A stretch of DNA of 64,000 bases, from positions 1,891,485-1,955,484 of the forward strand of contig VYZI01000086.1 of the NCBI GenBank assembly GCA_013397695.1. Reading direction: 5' to 3'. Source of the stretch: Centropus unirufus. Taxonomy: Eukaryota; Chordata; Aves; Cuculiformes; Centropidae. Positions 12,594-25,045 of the stretch are shown here, piece by piece; the first letter of the stretch is position 1, and each line of letters opens with the position of its first letter. A program made the translations under genes and the position numbers. Below the pieces are notes generated by a model, which was not told the DNA's origin, searched no databases, and saw nothing but the letters and a program-made list of their open reading frames with translations.

Positions 12594-14809
12594 GGAGAGA
12601 GAAATAAAGTGATTGGTGCCAGAGGAAGACAGTGAAACAGGAGCGGGTTTGGGGTCTGCGGTGGCAAGGACAGGGCAGTGACAGCACTGCTTCATGGACA
12701 TTTTTCTATATTGTTCCAAGCAAAACCCCTCATGGCACCCACAGCATCAGGATCCTGCACTTCCACTCTTTTATACACATCCTAATTCTTCAGGGCAGTG
12801 TTTTCCAGGTATAGACCAAAGACATTAAATGCAATCCCTGAGATTATTCCCTTGTCACCCCTGCTGTGTCCCTCAGATTATTTGGCTCTGTATCTAGGGT
12901 GAAGGTCCCTGATAAATAATGAATCCCAACTTGGCATAATTGCTCAAGGGTAAGACACAATGGGGGCATGTGAATCTCATCTGGAAGTTTTTATTCTTGA
13001 CTTCAACTCATTCAAAGGTGGGGGCGTGAATAACTCCTTCAGCCTTTGTGTAGGAAAGCCTGGCTGAAGCATGGTCTGGTATCATGCCTTGCCCACATGA
13101 AGTCATAAGGCTCTGGCAGAGTCTGTTAAGAGCAACACTCCCCCAAAACTTTCCTACCAGCTTCATTCCTTCTGTCCAGTGCCCTCCCCTGGGATGCGCA
13201 GTGGGGCACCGCCACCTACAAATGATGGGGCAACTTTGGTGTCTGGGTATAAGTTCGAGAAAGGAAAACACACAGAGATAGCTGCGGCACCTCTGACCTG
13301 CGTTAGGAAGCAACAGCCTTTCTCAGGAGGGTACTTGTCCCATAGCCTAGGAAGGCATATGGGAAAGGGGCCTCTGCCACCTCACAGCGTGACTTTGGGA
13401 TACCTACACTGTCCAGCCCCCTGCCAGACACAAAGTGCCAGCGACCAGAAAGTGACTTCTTTTGGGGGAGATACGGGGTCTTGCCATTTTGAAACGACAG
13501 GTCCTTAATGTATAGGTCTGGAGAGGTGGGTGCAGGGCTGGAAGTTTGTGGGAATCATTGCTTTATTTTTATTTTTAATTTGGTCTATCTGTGCTACCAT
13601 ATCACTCCTATTGCCAAAAGAAGCTAGAGCCTTTAGATCAAAACAGAGATGCCACAACTTCTTTTCTCCTTTGCAACCTAACTGCAGAGGCTGTACACAC
13701 AGATCAATGCAAAGCACAGTTCTCATTTAGATTCAAGTACAGCACCAGCAACTGTTAGAGAGGGTTACTCAACCCTGCAGTCTACTTTTTTTCCTGTTTG
13801 CTTTCCGAATGAAGACTATGTTTGAGTCCTTTCTTTTGATGGAAAAAAACATCTATTGCTCTTTCCGCATTTTTTTCTCACCACAGTAGCGAACCCCAGC
13901 CTCAATGCAGGGATCTCAAAGGAAGTCAAAGTGATATTTTTTTCACGTTAAGAATTTGCCCAGACACTAAATGTGTTTAAGTGTAATCTTCCATCTTCTG
14001 TTACGTACTTATAATCTAAGCTATCCAAACACTGTTCTGCAAATCTGCTCACAAGAGAAGAATTCCAAGCTGGTGTATTTCCTTTGCTCATTTCTTGCTT
14101 TCTATTAAATTTTGCAATTTCTTGTTAGAACCTCCTGGCACAGGAACAAAAATGATTCAATTTATTGCTGGGTCAGAGAGGGAAGTGTTTGGTGGGAAAA
14201 GGGCAGGGAGATAGTAAGAGCAAACAAGGCAAAAAGGGCTTGTATTTACTGAACCTCTAACTTTCAAGTGTCCAACCTACAATTGGGATTGCCAGCCAAG
14301 CTCAACATTTCTACATTTTCTTTTGACATTTGAAGATTAAGTAAACCGTGTTTACGTGCGATAGTACCAGCAGACGCTCGACTCTGGTCTCTCCCCACCT
14401 CTTCAGGACTTGTCGCCAACATGATACCATGGAAACCGCACCATGGAGATGGCAGGGAATATGCGCCTGTACAAGAGACCGGCACTATTAACTAACCTCC
14501 TGATTTAAGGGAGCATTGGCATAATCTCCAACCCTGCTTCCCTTCTGTACTGAGTGGTTGCTATAAGTCTGCACGCATGAGCAAACTTACCTGATAGACA
14601 TGTGTTTCTTATGTCTAGATGTGTATTTCACTTGCCCCTTAAAATTTTAGTAAGGACGCAATTAAGGATATCAGTTAATGGCTCCTGTTTGTTTTATAAA
14701 GTAAACATAAAGCAATTGACTGCAACTATCAAGTCTGTAGGACTTTACTGTGATTAGAAAAACCCTAGAAGTCTACTTACAGGAACTTTATTTTCTGCAC
14801 GTTTCCGAA

Positions 14810-14911
14810 ATGGATCTGAGATTGGCTTGCCAAAGCAGTATATTGACATTGCTTTTATTTTTTATTTACCTTTTGATCTTGCTCCTTGCGACTCAGGAAC
14901 TTAGTTTGATG
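14810..14911 (+). other. Weak candidate signal-peptide exon
   Basis: An ATG with G at -3 and +4 opens a 34-codon frame (starting MDLRLACQSS, then an aliphatic core ILTLLLFFIYLLILLLA). It ends exactly in phase 0 at a strong donor, GATG followed by GTAAGTG. The layout resembles a first coding exon with a signal peptide or signal anchor. Against it, the hydrophobicity comes from a T-rich stretch that would encode Leu, Phe and Ile by chance, no promoter is visible upstream, and I recognise no protein family. Confidence 0.18.
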
Positions 14912-15004
14912 GTAAGTGAAAGCAACCTCAAGGCTTTTTTTTTTCTTTTCCTGAGGATTCCCAGCCTATATGGCAAATGAAAACAGGCACATGCCAAATA
15001 TGGA

Positions 15005-15140
15005 TGGAGGAAGGAACGGGAAGGAGACAGGGGTGGAGGGAGGAAGGAAGGAAGGAAGAAAGAAAGAAGGAAAGAAAAGGAAAGGAAAGAAGGAAAATGA
15101 AAGAAGGGAGGAATGTAAAGAATGAAAAGAAGAAAAGAAA
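15005..15140 (+). repeat. Polypurine tract with (GGAA)n and (GAAA)n
   Basis: An almost pure purine strand; 15035-15097 is 63 nt without a pyrimidine, built from GGAA and GAAA units. It begins about 100 bp after the donor at 14912. Open frames through it on either strand (Lys/Arg/Glu-rich, or Ser/Phe/Leu-rich) are repeat artefacts. Confidence 0.9.
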
Positions 15141-18100
15141 TGGTAAGGGTTTTTTATAACCTTGATTTAACATCCAGTCTGAGACAAACCTGTTTTACAG
15201 AATATGTTTCCTTGGGGTCTTAAAATGCAACTACTACAGAGAAACCAGCATGATCTGACACATCATGTACTATCCAGCAGCCTGCTAAAAATATGAACAC
15301 AACAACAGGAGAATCAAACTGGAACTGCCCGGAACGTGAGATTATAAAATATCACAATCCAGATTGAAATTCAATATATCTGTTGACATTGTCAGCAAAG
15401 ACACACAGAATATTGGAAAATAGTCAGCGCATTCCCTGAAGTTGCTAACAGGGACCTTTAGACAAAGCAAGAAGTTGCAAGTTTGAAATAAAAATAAACA
15501 AATAAAAAAGAGGCTTCTGCTATCACTCATTCAGGAATAGAAGATTTAATGGGAAGCAAGTAGTGAATAGCTAGCCCTGGGGAGGTGAACAAAGGCAACT
15601 GTAGTCTGTAAAACTGATGTTTCAAAGGCAAAAGTTGTATTACACATACCCAGGGGCGTCTTCAGAAGGTACTTTGCTGTAAGGCAGTGCTCTTGCAAAG
15701 TGTGTCCTGCCTAGGGACTGCAGTTTTTAAAGGTATTTGTTCTCAGAAACTCTCAGATTAGGTGATTCTACATGCACCAAGTTTAATATAAAAAAAAAAT
15801 AGCCAACCTGCTAGGCTAGCCACTAGGGTTACAGAAGGTAAGTAATAGCACTAAAGTACACCTACTCAGGTAAGCAGTTAAGCAAATGTTTAGACTGAGC
15901 ACATGACTTAAGAATTTAGTGAATTTTTTTAATAAACTAAGGCCAGATTAATGACATTCAACTGCTATTCATCCCACCTCCCAACATAGCATAAATATGA
16001 AAGCAAATAAGATAAAAGGAAAGACAAAATTTAAAAAAAAAGAGGTGCTACTTGCCTGTGCTATGCATTTTGTCTTTTTTATGGAACCATTCGTAACCAT
16101 TCCTGAGCATGGTTCATATTAAGGCTGGATCACTTATGACACCTACCATGCAGCTGCTTACATCTGGCTCACAGGTGTTTGCCAGGAGCACATGGATGCC
16201 TTAGAGGGACCTTTCAGGACTCAGATGCAGAGCCAGAAAGGAGGAAAGGGAGAGAGTCTTTACTGTTACATGCCTCTGTTACCACCCTATTAAGCCTTCT
16301 GTTATGAAATACAAGTCAACTTGAACAGAAATACTGATTGGAAAACTCTCTTGATTTTCTTTTAGGGTAAAGTGCACTAGTGAATACAAGCAGGAGCATG
16401 GGGCAAGTTGACTAGAAAAGACAGAGTGTTAAGATCACTGCATGGCAATTCAGGTAAAGCTTCCAGCAACAGGAACTCAAGGCACAGCCTTTTGCTGCAT
16501 TGTGATTGCAGAGTCTGTTGTCTTGATTGTGTGTCCTACCTCACAGGCCAGAAGTTGGTGAGTTAGATTAAAAAGCTGTCAAATACGGCAAAGTGTCTGG
16601 CAGGATAGCTTGTACCCAGACCAAGGAGCCCTCTACATAGTTGTTAAAACCCCTCCTGCATGATGCAGAGCTTAGCACTTCAGTTTCACACAGATTGAGC
16701 AACCAGCCCCATTCTTGAAAGCTTGGTCACCATCATCTGCTCAGAGACCAGATACTAAGTCTGACCCAAGGCAAACCTATCCAAACTGGTCTGTGCATCA
16801 GGACTTTTGCCTACTTGATGATGTACCACACAAGCAGTTGAGGCCAGTGGCTGAAGGGAGGATGCACTGCCTCTTCTTGCCTGCATTCTCCCACTCATCA
16901 TAGCAGGAAAGAAAAAAGCTATAGGGCAGGAGGATGCAGGAGGCAGGACAAAAGGAATGAGCAGAAATTCACTCCTTGTGCTACCAGCCTGGCACATTCA
17001 GAGCCAAGGACACCAGGGCTTTGGCAGGCAAGTTTTGTTCAAGAGGAACAATGCAACAGACATGGGAGTAACAAAGAGACCTTTGTGAACATGACTGGCC
17101 TGTAGCACAGGGTAAGGGCTTCTTTTCAGGCTGGCTGCCTGGAGTACTGAAGGAGGACAAACAGCTTCCCGAGTCAGGGTAACATGTATATCCCCCTACC
17201 TCCCTGCCTGGGCAACTCCCCAGCCATGCAGCGACATCTTCCTCCGTGGGAGAATTTGAGCTAAAAAGGGAGGGGGGATGCGGGAGGTCAGGAAGGAGGC
17301 AGAACAGGCAGCTCTTTACATGCGTGCACACGTAGCGCTGGCAGACAGAGCCTGGCTGCTGGCGGAGTCCGGTCAGCTGCCTGGCTGCAGAGTTTGGGAA
17401 GCCTTGCAGCACACAAAGGTTGCACTGAGACAACAATTCTGAATACAGAGCTTTTGCTCTCCTTAGCCAACAACACACAGCCCCAGCCCCCACCCCCCAA
17501 GCTTTGGCTGATCAACTGCTTCCAGCTTTCCTGAAGAATTATCACAAGGCAGAGAAATAATCCTCAACCCTTCCTCACACAGAAAGCTAAGGATTTTTTC
17601 CATGGGCTGGGTAACATGAAGCACCCCAAATTAGCACCATTTATGCTGCCACAGCCAAGAACCGCCTGCCCAACATCCCCACTGAGAGTGTTGCAACCTC
17701 TCTTAAGAACCTGCAAAATAAAATGTAGTCACAGATGCCCAAGGCAAACACACCACCAAACTCATGTGCTTGATCCCTGACCACACCAGGTTGGTTTGGG
17801 ATTTTTTTCAATACATTCAGGCCATAGGCACACAGTTTATCCCAAAATGCATGAACATCTTTAAAACAATTTCATAGAAGATTTTTCATTTAGATAACTA
17901 TTCCACCAATCCTATACTGTAATTAACATTCAGAAATCACATGTTCACCATCTGGATTGGAAGCCTGTACTATGTTTTCAATTCTCATTGCAATTCCAGT
18001 AGTCAGCAATGCCACCAAACTCTCTTTGAAATATTCATATACATTAGTTTCATGGACGCTACCATTAGAGAAGAAACACACTAAACCTTCCACGCACATT

Positions 18101-20395
18101 TATGCCTGCAGATCAACTCATGTGTCTCCACCAAGCTTATTTAAAATACATTACATTGCTGTGCCTCAGAGCAGACTCTTAGAGACCACAAGTGACTCAG
18201 ATGACAGTGATGATGGCACGTACTTTATTGACGTTAGACTGGGTTTTGTTTATCAAAGAAACTACCCTTAACAGTGAAAGAGGAACCAGAAGCTTACTTC
18301 GACACAAAATAACCAAACCAACCATCTGACTCTACCCCTTGGTTTTCACATACTAAACCCTAATGCGATCCACATGGAAAATCATCCAACAACCACAACT
18401 AGGGTTAGAAGACCATATGGTTTGAAAGAAATTTCACCCAGCATCTAACTTCCTAACTTTTAAATAATCCCCCTTCTCAACAAAATCATAATCAGAAGCA
18501 AAACAAACATAAACTGTCCTTGACAAATGAACAGCAACAAGCAGAAGAAAAATCCAAAAGCCTGTCCCTGCAGCCTCCCCCATGACTGCCCTCTGAAAAG
18601 CCCAGCTGAGAGAGCCTTCACACACTCATCATGAAATATGACACACACTACACCCGTACACTAGAGGACTCAGGGAAACTATGCAGTTCGACAACACTTA
18701 TGTGCTGGAGTGAACCCTGCTGGACAATCAATAACGGACCATAACATCCAGTTACCATGTATAGAATGTTTTCCACTAAAAAAACAGAGGGTCCTCCTGA
18801 AGGGTGGCTTCTGATCCAGCTCGAAAGACAACCCTGAAAAGGAAGATTCCTAACTCTACTACAGAAAAAAAAAAGCTTATGGAATCAAGAAAGTCCATGC
18901 ATTCTTTGATCTTCCTTCTGTCTATCCAAATTATGTGTATTCCACATGGATGCCCGCCAACTTGCTTCACTTCTGCTTCACTCTGAAGGAATAAATGTGT
19001 TATTGCCTTTCCCTTGATAAAACCTATCTTGACCCCACGGGCTGTAACTGCCCTTTTTCTTTCAAGTTGTCTGGACAGCTAGCACAACTAAGTTGAACAA
19101 AGAATTATTGTTTCCAACCTGTGTTTCACCTGGAACATGATGGTGCTGCTTTCTGATTCCTGAGGAAAGAGCTGCGTGTCTATCAATTTGCCTGTTTGGT
19201 TTTTCAGACACGAATCTGTCTGTCCATGATCCTGGTGAAACACGTGTTATTGCACTAACCTTGCACAAACTTGAGCCCTTCACTCCTCAACAGGGTATCC
19301 AGATCTAACGAGGGGAGAACATGCTATATGTGTGCTGCAGACCTGTTTTGTTAGGCCACAGGGAAATGGAAAATACACCTAAATCAGATAGATGTGGCTA
19401 GACATCCTACCCCAAAAAGATCTGTAAGGGAAAGTGAGAGCTCGACCCAAGTTCCTGCTACCATCTTTTGGTTCACAGGGAAATTCTGGCCTCCTCCAGG
19501 AGGCTTGGCTGTGCCTGATGGCACCCATGGTGGTGGCCGCTCTCTGCACCATGCCTATGCCGATACCGATTCTTCCTGTGCAACATCCGTCTCTGTCCAC
19601 TCCATGGGTCCGCCACAGCCCTGAGCCTGCCCGAGAAGCACTGCAGCTCTGTGTAGCTGAGGCTGCGTGCCTCTCCGGTTCAGTTTAGGCTGCAGAAACA
19701 GCTTTCCTGAAATGCACATGACACCTGGTGCACTAGTTATTTTCAGGAATGTGTCTCTATCAAGGATTAAGAAAAATAAATGTAATCTAGTTTCCTCTCT
19801 GTTTTCCTGTTTGCGTATACATACCCACCTCTGGCCCTGTTCAATGCTTAGAACTGTCAACTGCTGCTAGGTATTAGAGAGCACCTCAGTTCTATGGGGT
19901 CACTTTTCACTTTTCAAGTGCCTTTTTTTATAGGGTGGCTTGATTTGCCCAGCCTAAACTCAGAAATACCATACATAGGGCTGCAGTTCCCTACAGATTA
20001 ATTTCAGAGACCATTTTGCATTGCAAAGAAGTAATGTTGAAGGAAAAAAAGTTCATATCTGAGGAAAAATAACACCTGAGAGGCTTCCTTGGGTGCACTA
20101 GTGAGATAAAAGTGTGCAATAATTTTTCTGTGGGACTTAGGTGAACTATCCTCTTAGTTATTCCATTCATATTTTCTTGGAGCATATTTTCTTCGCAGTC
20201 ATAATAGCACAGCTTCCTCAGACATTGCTCTCCTAAATCACTCGTGTTTCGTTCCCAAGCTACTGCTTTGCACACTGGCCCAAGTTTTCCATAGTCCTCA
20301 CTGGTGTTGCCAGTGCCTTCTGTGGAAAGGTGCTGTCCTCAGCAGTGTAACTCTTTTCCCTCCCACAACTGGTTTTGGATAACTGGGTCCTTGAC

Positions 20396-20421
20396 ACTCT
20401 CTTGGTTTATACCAAGAGAGT
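20396..20421. repeat. Perfect 11-bp hairpin, 4-nt loop
   Basis: Arms ACTCTCTTGGT and ACCAAGAGAGT are exact reverse complements around TTAT. It has no run of T behind it and no recognised RNA family. Confidence 0.8.
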
Positions 20422-23400
20422 TTTGATCAGAAAGTGCATATTATTTTAAAAATCACAGACATCTCTTGAAAATAACTATGAACAGGTTACTTATCTTCAT
20501 CTTTTCTGAGAAGGATTCAGAGCCTTTGCAGCCACTGAAAGTTTCAAGGTGGCTGCACCAGGCAGTCAAGTAGATAAATTTCTGCATTACAGCATGTAGG
20601 TTGGAGAAAGCTCCCCAGATCCTTTTCACACAGGAGGTGTTTGACAGTGTTTGCTGAAGGACGTTGTAAGTAATGCAGAATAAAATTATCCACCATTGTT
20701 TCCCACTGAAAAGGGAGGCAAGGAGACATAATGACCTCAGTTTCCAGGTTGGAGTTGCAGCTACAGTTAACTATGGCCCAGACCACTTACTCATGCAAAA
20801 ATAATTAGATTGTCACCTTTTGAGTATTGATAAATTCTAGGTGTTAGGATCCAGATGAGATCTATGTGGGGGTCCTGCCATTATGAGACCTAATGAGTGT
20901 GCAAAAGTATTCGTTTTGATTCAATGCAAAATTATTCATTTCAATTTCAATTCAAAATTATTCAGGCCCATAGCTGAGCTGGCAATTTTTCCAGCAGCCC
21001 TAGCAACAGTGCTTCAGGGCAGAAGATTAAAAAATTTGGTACCAAACTTTTCTGTTGCTCCTGTAGCATGGCACTTCCCAGATGAGTTGCAGGTACAAGT
21101 AAGATCACTTGAATTTCTCTTTACCTGCCTTGCTTTAAATTCAGGAAGTGGGGCAATGCTCAGAGGCATTCATGGCAGTTGCAGAGGGCAAGCAATCTTC
21201 AGGGTAAGAGCAGAGCGTTTCCTCCCCTTTCCTTCCACTCCCTCCACCAGAATGTCTTCATTTCTGGGTGCTGCATGTCATGGTCAGTGCAGAGGAGGGA
21301 CAAAACACTTCCTTGCAAAAAAAGTTTGCTTTGTAAGGCTTGAGAAGTTGTGCACCTGCCAGGGTTGCAAGGTGGAAAAAAGGGAAAAGAGGAAAAAAAA
21401 AAGTGACATCTAGTGGATCTTGAAGGCTGTCACCACACCAGTCACCATAGCCATGAGAGACATTTTCATCCCCATGATGTTGCAGGACATTGCCAGGCCT
21501 GGCCAGGCACACTCACTGCTCTTTGGCCATGCACTCAGAGAAGGAATTATCCCAGTTCCTGACAAATAATCTGTGGGCAGGGCACCAGCCACCCAGTTTC
21601 TGAGCACAGAGAAGGGCTGCTCCTCAAAGAAAGACTGGACCTGGGTGAATGAGTTGGTTATCAATAGAAATATTCAGCCCTTCCAGAGCTGCTCTGCAGA
21701 GTTATGGGGACAGCGATTGTGTCCAGGCAGGTACTAATACTCATTAGAGTGACAAATCCTGGCTCGTGAGCCAATGAAGCCCACTTTTATCAGTCTTTGC
21801 CTTCAAAGGCCTTTGTGCAGTAACTTCAGAGCAGGTAGCCATCTATGTAATACTTAGCAATATGGTGCCAAATCAAAGACACAACAACAATTGTACTATC
21901 CTCAGACATTTAGAGAAAGGCATTTAACAAATTTCACATGTTGGTGGTGTGCCCTCCGTAACTGTTATGCAAGAGTGTGGGCAATACTGCCCAAGAGTGC
22001 TTTTTAACTTTCCTTATTCTGAAAGCTATGTATCATCTTGACAAAAAATTCAAGAGCTGGCTTCTGTAGTGCTGCCAATTTGCTTCTCCTCTGCAGCCAA
22101 ATGCAACTGATGCAAAACCTCAAATGCTAATTTTTAAGTCTGTTTTCCTCCCCTAGTTTGTTTGTTGGATGTGTATGGGTGTGTTTTCATTTTTTTTCAT
22201 TCTTTTGTCCATCCACAGACCACCCATTTGCTGCCTTACAGGCCAGTACAATGCGTGTACCACAGAGTGAAAAGCACTTTCTTTCCCTTCCAGAGCTTTA
22301 GTATTACAACATGCTAAGAGTTAAGCTACAGCTTTGTATTAAGAAAAAGTAACTGTAAAATCCTAACAAACTGCCTAATAGGACACTTCCTACTGGTTAT
22401 AAAGATAACAGTGAAAAACATAGGGGCAAGAGAATATTTTGAAGAAAAGCCTTTTCCTCAAATTACACACTTTTTGTAGTAACTTTGTACATGCAGGAGG
22501 GGACTGATCCATTCTTAGAAAACTGCATTGTGTTTTACTAAGAGTAAGGAAGGTAATACATACAAAACAAAGGTAAAAATGTTACTACTGAGTTTGTTGG
22601 GTCCTACTAGGGCATACAAGTCTCACGCAGTTGCTACAGCTATGAAGAATTAACTTGGATAGGCATCAACACTTGATCCCTTGTCACATCCTACAGCTAA
22701 TCTAGTCTCCTCAGACTTGCCCAGGCTCCTGACCTTTGTCTCTGCTGTTCCCTGATGCACTCACACCATCTTTTCACACTGCAGAAAGTCTGCTCAGGGG
22801 TCATCCATACATTATAGATAATAATATGCCTTCCAGCACTGTGCTTAAGAGCCTCCATGTTTGCTGCTAAGGAGAGCTCACTACATGACCCTATGTCCTT
22901 TTGCAACCACCCATTAAAACAATTATCATTTACATGAAATTATAAAGTTATACAGCTCCGAAAATAGGCAGCGTCATCTGTTTTGAAGCTGTGAACCTTA
23001 AAGCATTGGCTGAGTGAGTAGGGAAAAGACTATTCTCCATTAATACAAAAAAATAATTTTCAGGGTGGAAGCCTGTGCAGAGTAACTTGGTCTTAAGGTG
23101 CCCATGCTCCACTTTTATTTTAAAAGCTGGGGATTCAGCTTTGAGTGTTACCAGCACAGCAGATTTGGGATGAATTAAATACCAACATGTTGTTTCATCC
23201 CTCTTTTTAAGCAGTTGATATAACAAAATTTCAAATTACTATAGCAACAGGCTTAAATAATGCTCTGGAACTTGTCGATATTTATCTCAAGACCCAATAG
23301 TGGTTTGTTGACTGCGCTACTCTGCAAGGCTATGGCGTTAAGTCAGAGCTTTATTCTTTTAGCATATGGTCCTCAAGAAAGAAATTTTATCTTGTGCTTT

Positions 23401-24334
23401 GTACTCTGCACTACAGTTAATTGCACCAATGGTGAGATTCGTAAAGAAAAGCATTAGTTACCTGTGATAAAATCTACAGCCTAGGTATGGATTTTAAATT
23501 TATGGAAATAAAACTATAGACATAAAAATGAGATTGCAGAGATCCATGTGAGTGTTAACAACTGCTAAGGCCTGTGAGAATAATGTGTTATTTTACTATT
23601 ATGGTAACATATGTTTATCTTTAAAGAAGGCATCTGTAAAAGGTATTGGACAAGGATTTAAGTCAGGTGGGTAGGTGCAAGTAGCACAGGATTAGGCGGC
23701 TGGGGCACCTGACTTAGATCAAGGAAATTGCATCATTCTCATATTCAGAAAACTCAGCAGTAAATCCCAAGGGAAGATGAGAGATCTCTACCACAAGAAG
23801 TTTTAGAAAAGAAAAGGTGAATACAAGGATGTTGCACCATGATTTTCTTTTATTTTCCTGAACTAACTTTTTATGACACTTTCTGAAAAAACAGCAAAAC
23901 TCAGTGGTTCTGTTGGTCAGCTCAGGCATTGCTCCCAGACCCATGTTCAGGGAGCCACCTCAAGTGGGACAAATTCAGCTCACAGAATTACACATCAGAT
24001 TTTGACTTGACTTATGTGCACCAGCCTTTTATCCTATGACACCACTTTTGTTGTATATTGGAGAGCAGCAAACTGCTTTTTGGGAACACATGGCTCATTG
24101 AAACCTGACCAGTAAGTGTGTGTAAGTCTACCTAGGGGACTGGCCACATACTCAATGTGTTCTGCTGGTGCTCCTGGCAATCCCAGGGAGAGTGCTCCTA
24201 GTAAGCAGGTGTTTATTAATTTTGAGATATGGGATTCAGTAATGGAGGGCAAATCATGATACCTGGGTTTAGAAAGGAAAAAAAGTTTACCTGAGGCATG
24301 ATAGAACAGTAAGTTTGACACCCTGAAAAACAGT

Positions 24335-24505
24335 CAGCCAAATTATTAGACAATCACTCTTTGACTCTCAGAGGATAACATAGGGAGGGGAAACAGCCAA
24401 TGTGGATTTATGAAGCAAATTACATCAAAAAGAACTGAATTTCCTTCTCTGGCAGAGTCACAGGGCCAGAGGGTAGAGGTATGCTCTAGATGTGTTATAA
24501 GAGGT
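24335..24505 (+). mobile_element. CR1 LINE fragment (RT region), plus strand
   Basis: The stretch follows the CR1 ORF2 sequence at the start of the reverse-transcriptase domain. It has the TATTAGACAATCA block, then a decayed form of the usual CR1 segment encoding QHGFMKG (here read as QCGFMK), then the segment ending near GGGTAGAGGTATGCTCTAGA that corresponds to the CR1 'VDRGNAVDV' region. Several small indels break the frame. Both ends are lost, and the mariner element begins about 100 bp further on. The assignment is from memory of CR1 consensus structure; an alignment would set the edges. Confidence 0.65.
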
Positions 24506-24605
24506 CCAACACAAAAAACCTGACACTAACCCTATAGCTTGGGAACAAAGAGTGGGAGGGGAGAGACAAAAAGAAGGGTATGGAACGTGATCTAACTTGT
24601 CACAG

Positions 24606-25045
24606 TACGACAAGGCTCAGCTCAATCACTTCATTCAGTATGAGTGGACAAACTCTACTACAGACATTTTCTTACCCTCAGTCGCAAAATGTCGGGGTAC
24701 AAGAGTGAACAGCAAGTTAGAAACAAGTTTCTTGTGAAATTCACAATGGAAACTTGTTGGTTATTGACTGATGCTTACGGTGGAGAAATCGCAAAAATCA
24801 AGTTGCTGCTCAAAGGAACCATTTTTTTGTTGGCAGAAGATATGAAAGCAAAATGGACACAGTTACTCATCAGCCTTTCAGAAAATGATCTGCAGAATTG
24901 CTTTGAATATTGGCAGCATTGTATACGGCCCTGTCTCGGCTCTGAATGGAACTATTTTGAAGGTGACTGTAGTTGATTTTTCTTAATTTGTTAAATAAAA
25001 ATTGTTACAGGCACAGTCTTGGGGGTTTTTGTGTCAGACCTCGTG
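24606..25045 (+). mobile_element. Internally deleted mariner-type DNA transposon
   Basis: About 440 bp bounded by a degenerate left terminal repeat (TACGACAAGGCTCAGCTCAA) and a right end TTTTTGTGTCAGACCTCGTG. The reverse complement of the right end starts CACGAGGTCTGACACAAAAA, the usual shape of mariner ends. Inside, an open frame joins the N-terminal and C-terminal parts of a mariner transposase, and the middle with the catalytic acidic residues is missing. The left TIR match is weak, so the left boundary is less certain than the right. It would be non-autonomous. A relationship to the chicken mariner Galluhop is possible but unchecked. Confidence 0.7.
24689..24976 (+). pseudogene. Mariner transposase remnant, central domain deleted, frame open
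   Basis: From the first ATG in frame at 24689 the frame reads 95 codons to a TGA at 24974-24976; the frame is open from 24644. Residues 1-32 begin MSGYKSEQQVRNKFLVKF and reach DAYGGE, matching the N-terminal helix-turn-helix start of mariner transposases (an EQR..KF..K pattern and a '.AYG' turn). The sequence then jumps in frame to the C-terminus: KLLLKGTIF, AEDMKAKWTQLL, SENDLQNCFEYW and the terminal YFEGD, which is the mariner C-terminal signature. A full mariner transposase is about 340 residues with a D,D34D triad. The whole catalytic core is absent here, so it cannot transpose itself. That both ends remain in one frame with no stop is notable. A short domesticated DNA-binding peptide is conceivable, but no evidence supports that over chance survival. 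Confidence 0.65.

Larger units (their letters stand above)
1601..14809. other. Long non-coding stretch, no gene recognised
   Basis: Apart from the listed simple repeats and a few small inverted repeats, I see no gene here. The longest frames (2188-2700 plus, 170 codons; 10848-11339 minus, 163 codons; 8941-9402 plus, 153 codons) have low-complexity or unremarkable composition, no domain I recognise, and no matched splice sites. Part of 8760-8940 has the AT-rich, homeobox-site-like texture of a conserved non-coding element, which only alignment could show. Confidence 0.5.
14912..24334. other. Non-coding stretch, no gene recognised
   Basis: It contains the polypurine tract at 15 kb, a small CpG-richer patch near 17.23-17.40 kb and a perfect hairpin at 20.4 kb. 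The longest frames (20883-21413 plus, 176 codons; 16981-17493 minus, 170 codons) show no domain, codon bias or splice frame that would make them genes. Confidence 0.5.

Noticed and set aside
14928..15173. Ser/Phe/Leu-rich and Lys/Glu-rich frames over the purine tract
   Set aside because: Pure products of the (GGAA)n/(GAAA)n repeat.
16981..17493. 170-codon frame, minus strand
   Set aside because: Cys/Pro/Ser-rich composition typical of GC-richer non-coding DNA, no domain; only the CpG patch is noted.
20883..21413. Longest open frame (176 codons, plus strand)
   Set aside because: No domain, no promoter or splice context, ends in a Lys/Arg run from an A-rich tract. A frame of this length is expected by chance in 64 kb.
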